Source: an uncultured Clostridia bacterium
Lineage (GTDB): Bacteria > Bacillota > Clostridia > TANB77 > CAG-508
Reading direction: 5' to 3'
DNA: 64,000 bases
Assembly: GCA_944391745.1 (NCBI GenBank)
Contig: CALXUS010000001.1
Coordinates: 1-64,000, forward strand
A program made the position numbers and the translations under genes. The notes beneath the pieces were generated by a model, which was not told the origin of the DNA, ran no database searches, and worked only from the letters and a program-made list of their open reading frames with translations. Positions 60,045 to 64,000 of this stretch are shown here, piece by piece (position 1 is the stretch's first letter; each line of letters starts with the position of its first letter).

Positions 60045-60058
60045 ACTTATTTTTTATT

Positions 60059-61363
60059 TTATGCTGTTTCCTTTGCTTCTGTCTTTTCTCTTTTTACTTT
60101 TTTAGGTTTTTCCACTCTATTTTCATCAATAACAATTTCTGGCTTTTCTTTTCCTTCAACAGTATCTTTTGTAATTGTACATTTTACTATTTTAGGATTT
60201 GATGGAATTTCATACATTACATCTCTCATAGTTTCTTCCATTATTGAGCGCAATCCTCTAGCTCCAGTTTTTCTATCAATAGCTTTATCTACTATTGCTT
60301 CTAGAGCTTCATTAGTAAATTCTAGGTCTACACCATCAATTTCAAGTAATTTCTTATATTGTTTTACTAATGCATTTTTTGGTTTTGTCATAATATCTAT
60401 TAGAGCATCTCTATCTAATTCGCGTAAAGTTGCTATAATTGGTAATCTACCTACAAATTCAGGAATTAGTCCAAATTTCAATAGATCTTGAGGTAACATT
60501 TGCTCATATATTTTATATTTGTCTACTTCTTTTGCACTTTGGATATTAGTTCCAAATCCTATAGCTTTTTTACCAATTCTTTCGCCAATTATTTTATCTA
60601 ATCCTTCAAAAGCTCCTCCACAAATAAACAATATATTAGAAGTGTTTATTTGTAAAAATTCTTGATGAGGATGTTTTCTTCCTCCTTGTGGTGGTACTGA
60701 TGCAACTGTTCCTTCTACTATTTTTAGAAGAGCTTGTTGAACACCTTCTCCACTAACATCTCTAGTTATTGATGGATTTTCTGATTTTCTTGATATTTTA
60801 TCAATTTCATCAATATATATAATTCCTTTTTCAGCTTTTTCAATATTATAATCTGCTGCTTGAATTAATTTTAATAAAATATTTTCAACATCTTCTCCAA
60901 CATACCCTGCTTCTGTTAACGTTGTAGCATCTGCTATAGCAAATGGTACTTTTAATATTTTAGCAAGAGTTTGTGCTAAAAATGTTTTTCCACAACCTGT
61001 TGGACCTAATAATAATACATTACTTTTTTGAATTTCTATATCATCATCACTATTTTCTTCTTCATTATAAATTCTTTTATAATGGTTATATACAGCTACT
61101 GATAATGTTTTTTTGGCTTCATCTTGACCAATAACATATTCATCTAAAACTTTTCTAATTTCTTCTGGTGTAGGAAGCTTTTCTTCCTCATTTATAGTAT
61201 AACGTTCATCAAATTCTTCATAATCATCAGTTTCTAATATATTATTACATACTTGTATACATTCGTTACAAATATATACTCCTGGGCCTGCAACCATCTT
61301 ATGAACGCTCTCTTGTGGTTTTCCACAAAATGAGCATCTTATACTTTGAGTCTTTTTTGGCAT
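60059..61363 (-). CDS. clpX: ClpX, ATPase subunit of the ClpXP protease
   Basis: 434 aa from the ATG at 61363 (AAAGGAAG upstream). N-terminal zinc domain CSFCGK..CNEC, Walker [13 protein letters not shown], Walker [12 protein letters not shown], the pore loop region GYVGEDVE, and sensor 2 [10 protein letters not shown]. Unfolds tagged proteins and feeds them to ClpP. It lies 54 nt after clpP, as in most Firmicutes. Confidence 0.98.
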   Translation of the reverse strand: MPKKTQSIRCSFCGKPQESVHKMVAGPGVYICNECIQVCNNILETDDYEEFDERYTINEEEKLPTPEEIRKVLDEYVIGQDEAKKTLSVAVYNHYKRIYNEEENSDDDIEIQKSNVLLLGPTGCGKTFLAQTLAKILKVPFAIADATTLTEAGYVGEDVENILLKLIQAADYNIEKAEKGIIYIDEIDKISRKSENPSITRDVSGEGVQQALLKIVEGTVASVPPQGGRKHPHQEFLQINTSNILFICGGAFEGLDKIIGERIGKKAIGFGTNIQSAKEVDKYKIYEQMLPQDLLKFGLIPEFVGRLPIIATLRELDRDALIDIMTKPKNALVKQYKKLLEIDGVDLEFTNEALEAIVDKAIDRKTGARGLRSIMEETMRDVMYEIPSNPKIVKCTITKDTVEGKEKPEIVIDENRVEKPKKVKREKTEAKETA

Positions 61364-61417
61364 TTTATATCTTCCTTTCATAGTCATATTTTCTTATGTT
61401 AAATATTATACGTAATT

Positions 61418-62032
61418 TTATTTTCTTTTATCCATAATTCCATCTATTAAGCCATAAGCTAAAGCTTCTTCAGCTGTCATATAGTGATCTCTTTCTGTAT
61501 CTCTTTCTATTACGTCAATTGGCTGACCTGTTCTTTCACTTAATAATTTGTTAATCTTTTCTCTTGTTTTTATCATCTGATCCGCATGAATTTTTATTTC
61601 AGTTGCTTGACCAGATAATCCTCCTCCTTGGCCACCAATTAGTGGTTGATGAATAAGTATTTCTGCATTAGGTGTAGCAAATCTTTTTCCTTTTTCTCCT
61701 GATGCTAAAAGTACTGCACCCATACTTGCTGCCATGCCTACACAAATTGTAGTTACAGGACATTTAATATAATTCATTGTATCTACTATACCAAATCCAT
61801 CAGAAACTGAACCTCCTGGTGAATTTATGTATAAAGATATTTCTTTATCTGGGTCTTCAGACTCTAAAAATAATAGTTGTGCTATTACTAAACTTGCAGA
61901 TGTTTGATTTACATCTTCACTTAAAAATATTATTCTATCTTTTAATAATCTTGAGAAAATATCATAAGATCTTTCTCCTCTAGCTGATTGTTCTATTACA
62001 TAAGGTACTAAACTATCGTTAAATTCTTTCAT
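61418..62032 (-). CDS. clpP: ClpP, proteolytic subunit of Clp protease
   Basis: 204 aa. Catalytic triad: Ser in [14 protein letters not shown] near 98, His in [10 protein letters not shown] near 123, Asp in [10 protein letters not shown] near 172. Forms the 14-mer chamber used by ClpX and ClpC. AGAAAGG precedes the ATG. Confidence 0.98.
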   Translation of the reverse strand: MKEFNDSLVPYVIEQSARGERSYDIFSRLLKDRIIFLSEDVNQTSASLVIAQLLFLESEDPDKEISLYINSPGGSVSDGFGIVDTMNYIKCPVTTICVGMAASMGAVLLASGEKGKRFATPNAEILIHQPLIGGQGGGLSGQATEIKIHADQMIKTREKINKLLSERTGQPIDVIERDTERDHYMTAEEALAYGLIDGIMDKRK

Positions 62033-62188
62033 GATTTTTTTCCTTTCTTAAGGTACTATTACCTTATATTTATAATTTTATTTTGTATAATTTATTTTTG
62101 TTATTGATTTGGTACATTATTAGTTATGTTTATTTTCGTACTAACATATTATATATATTTTTTTATAAGATATCAACCTTTTTAGCAG

Positions 62189-62231
62189 AAAAAGTTAGAG
62201 ATATTATTATAAAAATCATCTCCAACTTTTT
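62189..62231 (-). terminator. Terminator between tig and clpP
   Basis: AAAAAGTTaGAGAT .. ATCTCcAACTTTTT stem with T-runs; 290 nt separate tig from clpP, so clpPX probably has its own promoter in the A/T-rich region 62040-62180, where I could not single one out. Confidence 0.65.
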
Positions 62232-62322
62232 ATTTTGCTCCATTTATTTAGTTCGTTTTTTTACATTTGAACGGTCTTCTAGTAAAATATTTTAATCTCT
62301 CCACCGTCTTCATCGTAAAATT

Positions 62323-63612
62323 TTATTTCTTAGAAATTTTTGCGTTCTTTACTATTAATTCAACTGCTTGTTCTGTTTTTGAAGATTCTGCTAGGTAATT
62401 TTTTAATTCTTCATTTTTTTCTAAATCTTCTACTTTTCTATTATATTGTTTAGCCATTTCTTCTAATTTTTCTTTTATGTATTTCTCGTCTTCTTTAATG
62501 TTTTCATCTTTTACTATTTGTTCAAGTACTAATCTTGTTTTTACATTTTTTTCAGCTTGCTCTTTGTAGTCTTTTCTGAAATCTGCTTCTGATTTACCCA
62601 TCATTTTTAAATATTGTTCTAAGTTTAGTCCTTGATAGCTTAATCTTTGATCTAAGTTTTGCATAATATTATCAATTTCTAAATCTATCATTCCTTCTGG
62701 AATATCTATATTTGTATTTTTGCATACTTCTTCTACTGCTGCATCTTCTGTTTCATGTTTTGCTCTTTCTGCATTTTCTTTTTCCATTTTTTCTTTAATG
62801 TCATTTTTTAATTCTTGTAATGTATCAAATTCACTAACATCTTTAGCAAATTCATCATCTATTGCTGGTAATTGTTTTTCTTTAATTCCGTGTAATACAA
62901 CATGGAATGTAGCTTCTTTACCAGCTAGGTCTTTTGAGAAGTAATCTTTTGGGAATGTAACTTTTATGTCTTTTTCTTCTCCTATTTTCATTCCTATTAT
63001 TTGATCTTCAAATCCTGGAATAAATGTTTTGCTTCCAATTGTTAATTCGTGATTTTCAGCTTTTCCACCTTCAAAAGGTTTTCCATCTGTAAATCCTTCA
63101 AAATCTATTGTAACTATATCTTGGTCTTTAACTGGTCTATCTTCAACAGTAACAATTCTTGCATTGTGTTCTGCTCTATGATTTATTTCATGTTCAATAT
63201 CTTCATCAGTTACTTTATATTCTATTTTCTTTAATGGAATTTCTTTATATTTACCTAACTTAACTTCTGGTTTTGTTGCTACTATAGCTGTAAAGATAAG
63301 GTCTTTTCCTTTTTCCATTTGAACTATATCTATTTGTGGTCTACTAGCAACTTCAACTTTGTTTTCTTTAACTTCTTCATCATAAACTACTGGTGCTAAT
63401 TCATTGAATGCGTCCTCATAGAATATAGAATCTCCATAGTATCTTTCTACTATTTTGAAAGGTGCTTTTCCTTTTCTAAATCCAGGTATGTTAAAATATT
63501 TTGCACTTTTCTTGAATACTTCTTGTATTGCTTCTTCAAATCTTGAAGCTGGTACTGTAAATGTTAATTTTAATTCATTCTTATTTTCTGTTTTTTCTTG
63601 TTTTAAGCTCAT
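62323..63612 (-). CDS. tig: Trigger factor
   Basis: 429 aa, full length. Ribosome-binding signature NIPGFRKGKAPFKIVE near 38-53; FKBP-type prolyl isomerase domain about 150-245 (VTIDFEGFTDGKPFEGG); helical chaperone C-terminus. First chaperone met by nascent chains. AAAAGGAAGG precedes the ATG. Usual position upstream of clpP-clpX. Confidence 0.97.
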   Translation of the reverse strand: MSLKQEKTENKNELKLTFTVPASRFEEAIQEVFKKSAKYFNIPGFRKGKAPFKIVERYYGDSIFYEDAFNELAPVVYDEEVKENKVEVASRPQIDIVQMEKGKDLIFTAIVATKPEVKLGKYKEIPLKKIEYKVTDEDIEHEINHRAEHNARIVTVEDRPVKDQDIVTIDFEGFTDGKPFEGGKAENHELTIGSKTFIPGFEDQIIGMKIGEEKDIKVTFPKDYFSKDLAGKEATFHVVLHGIKEKQLPAIDDEFAKDVSEFDTLQELKNDIKEKMEKENAERAKHETEDAAVEEVCKNTNIDIPEGMIDLEIDNIMQNLDQRLSYQGLNLEQYLKMMGKSEADFRKDYKEQAEKNVKTRLVLEQIVKDENIKEDEKYIKEKLEEMAKQYNRKVEDLEKNEELKNYLAESSKTEQAVELIVKNAKISKK

Positions 63613-63671
63613 TATAAATCCTTCCTTTTCTCATAAAATGCTATATTATTATATCACAAATTATGAATAAA

Positions 63672-63956
63672 TCAAGACTTTTTGTGAAATAAACCTTTTA
63701 TGTAGAGTAATATTTTTGTATACCATTTATCTTTTTTGGTCAAAGCCAAATTTTTAGACTCTATAGATTCTTTATTGGTAGACTCTTTACTAGATGCTTG
63801 TGCTGTTTTAGCTTCTTGAATATTATCCTTATCTTTAAAAATATTATCCGGATTATAATTCTTTCTTTTTTCTTCTTCTTGCTTTTGCTCATTAGCTCTA
63901 TGAATTTGTTCCATTAATTTTCTTTGTTCGTCATTTAATAAATATTCCATATTCAA
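63672..63956 (-). CDS. Small charged protein of unknown function, possibly membrane associated
   Basis: 94 aa. Helical Glu/Gln/Lys-rich first half (LMEQIHRANEQKQEEEKR), a polar middle, and a short amphipathic C-terminus KWYTKILLYIKGLFHKKS that could rest on the membrane. The start is uncertain: no clear Shine-Dalgarno lies before either the TTG at 63956 or the ATG two codons in. Not recognised. The 44 bases beyond to the window end hold nothing I can assign. Confidence 0.45.
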   Translation of the reverse strand: MNMEYLLNDEQRKLMEQIHRANEQKQEEEKRKNYNPDNIFKDKDNIQEAKTAQASSKESTNKESIESKNLALTKKDKWYTKILLYIKGLFHKKS

Positions 63957-64000
63957 ATAAGATAATATTGCTATGCTTTTTCTATTTAAATTTTGATCTT

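Overview
The window is a low-G+C, mostly leftward-transcribed stretch of a Bacillota chromosome, most likely an anaerobic member of the Clostridia (inference). Evidence: A/T-saturated codon use, strong Shine-Dalgarno sequences, sigma-A promoters with 17-bp spacers, HrcA/CIRCE heat-shock operators, a pro-sigma-K-like factor, a SpoVT/AbrB regulator, the GGGtGRT/NifU-like pair, and Firmicutes gene order (tig-clpP-clpX; gap-pgk-tpiA-gpmI).

Layout. 0-0.4 kb: promoter and leader of what looks like an rRNA operon leaving the window to the left. 0.4-7.4 kb: rlmB, an HD hydrolase, lepA, tsaE, envelope proteins. 7.4-9.4 kb: a dockerin-bearing amidase and a pilin-like protein. 9.5-13.5 kb: groESL with two CIRCE elements, and pyrG behind a leader terminator. 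13.5-21.6 kb: dnaE, a GNAT enzyme, a NatAB-type exporter, a pilin-like LamG protein. 21.7-29 kb: mgtA, dapA, the DUF421/DUF4363 pair, a YvlD-like protein and a DUF2207 protein. 29-35.7 kb: Rieske oxidoreductase, tspO, hsp20, glucosaminidase, sigK, peptidase U32. 36-40.1 kb: an unusual four-gene operon (SIS, GTP-cyclohydrolase-II-like, CYTH, unknown) with a degenerate tRNA-like sequence at its 3' end. 40.2-48.2 kb: GGGtGRT/NifU, a YezG-type immunity protein, gpmI, tpiA, pgk, gap. 48.7-53.5 kb: deoD, capA-like, spoVT, metG. 53.6-59.3 kb: a two-component/ABC-exporter module bounded by inverted palindromic repeats. 59.4-64 kb: clpX, clpP, tig.

Main discovery. Three genes within about 4 kb (mgtA, dapA, DUF2207) are each broken by a +1 frameshift, and in all three the shift falls exactly at an in-frame CGG codon: skipping the C and reading the following GGN as Gly restores the protein. 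By eye I found only one other in-frame CGG in all native genes of the window (about 18,700 codons), and it is the penultimate codon of the DUF421 gene. CGG therefore looks like an unassigned or starved Arg codon at which ribosomes shift +1 (or decode a CGGN quadruplet as Gly). A sequence artefact is the main alternative.

Second theme. Four isolated small genes (at 5.4, 46.7, 51.6 and 59.4 kb) have a visibly higher G+C and different codon use from their neighbours. Each stands alone between housekeeping genes, three of them with a promoter of their own and three with a terminator of their own. Two of them hold the only other in-frame CGG codons. They look like recently acquired single-gene cassettes of unknown function.
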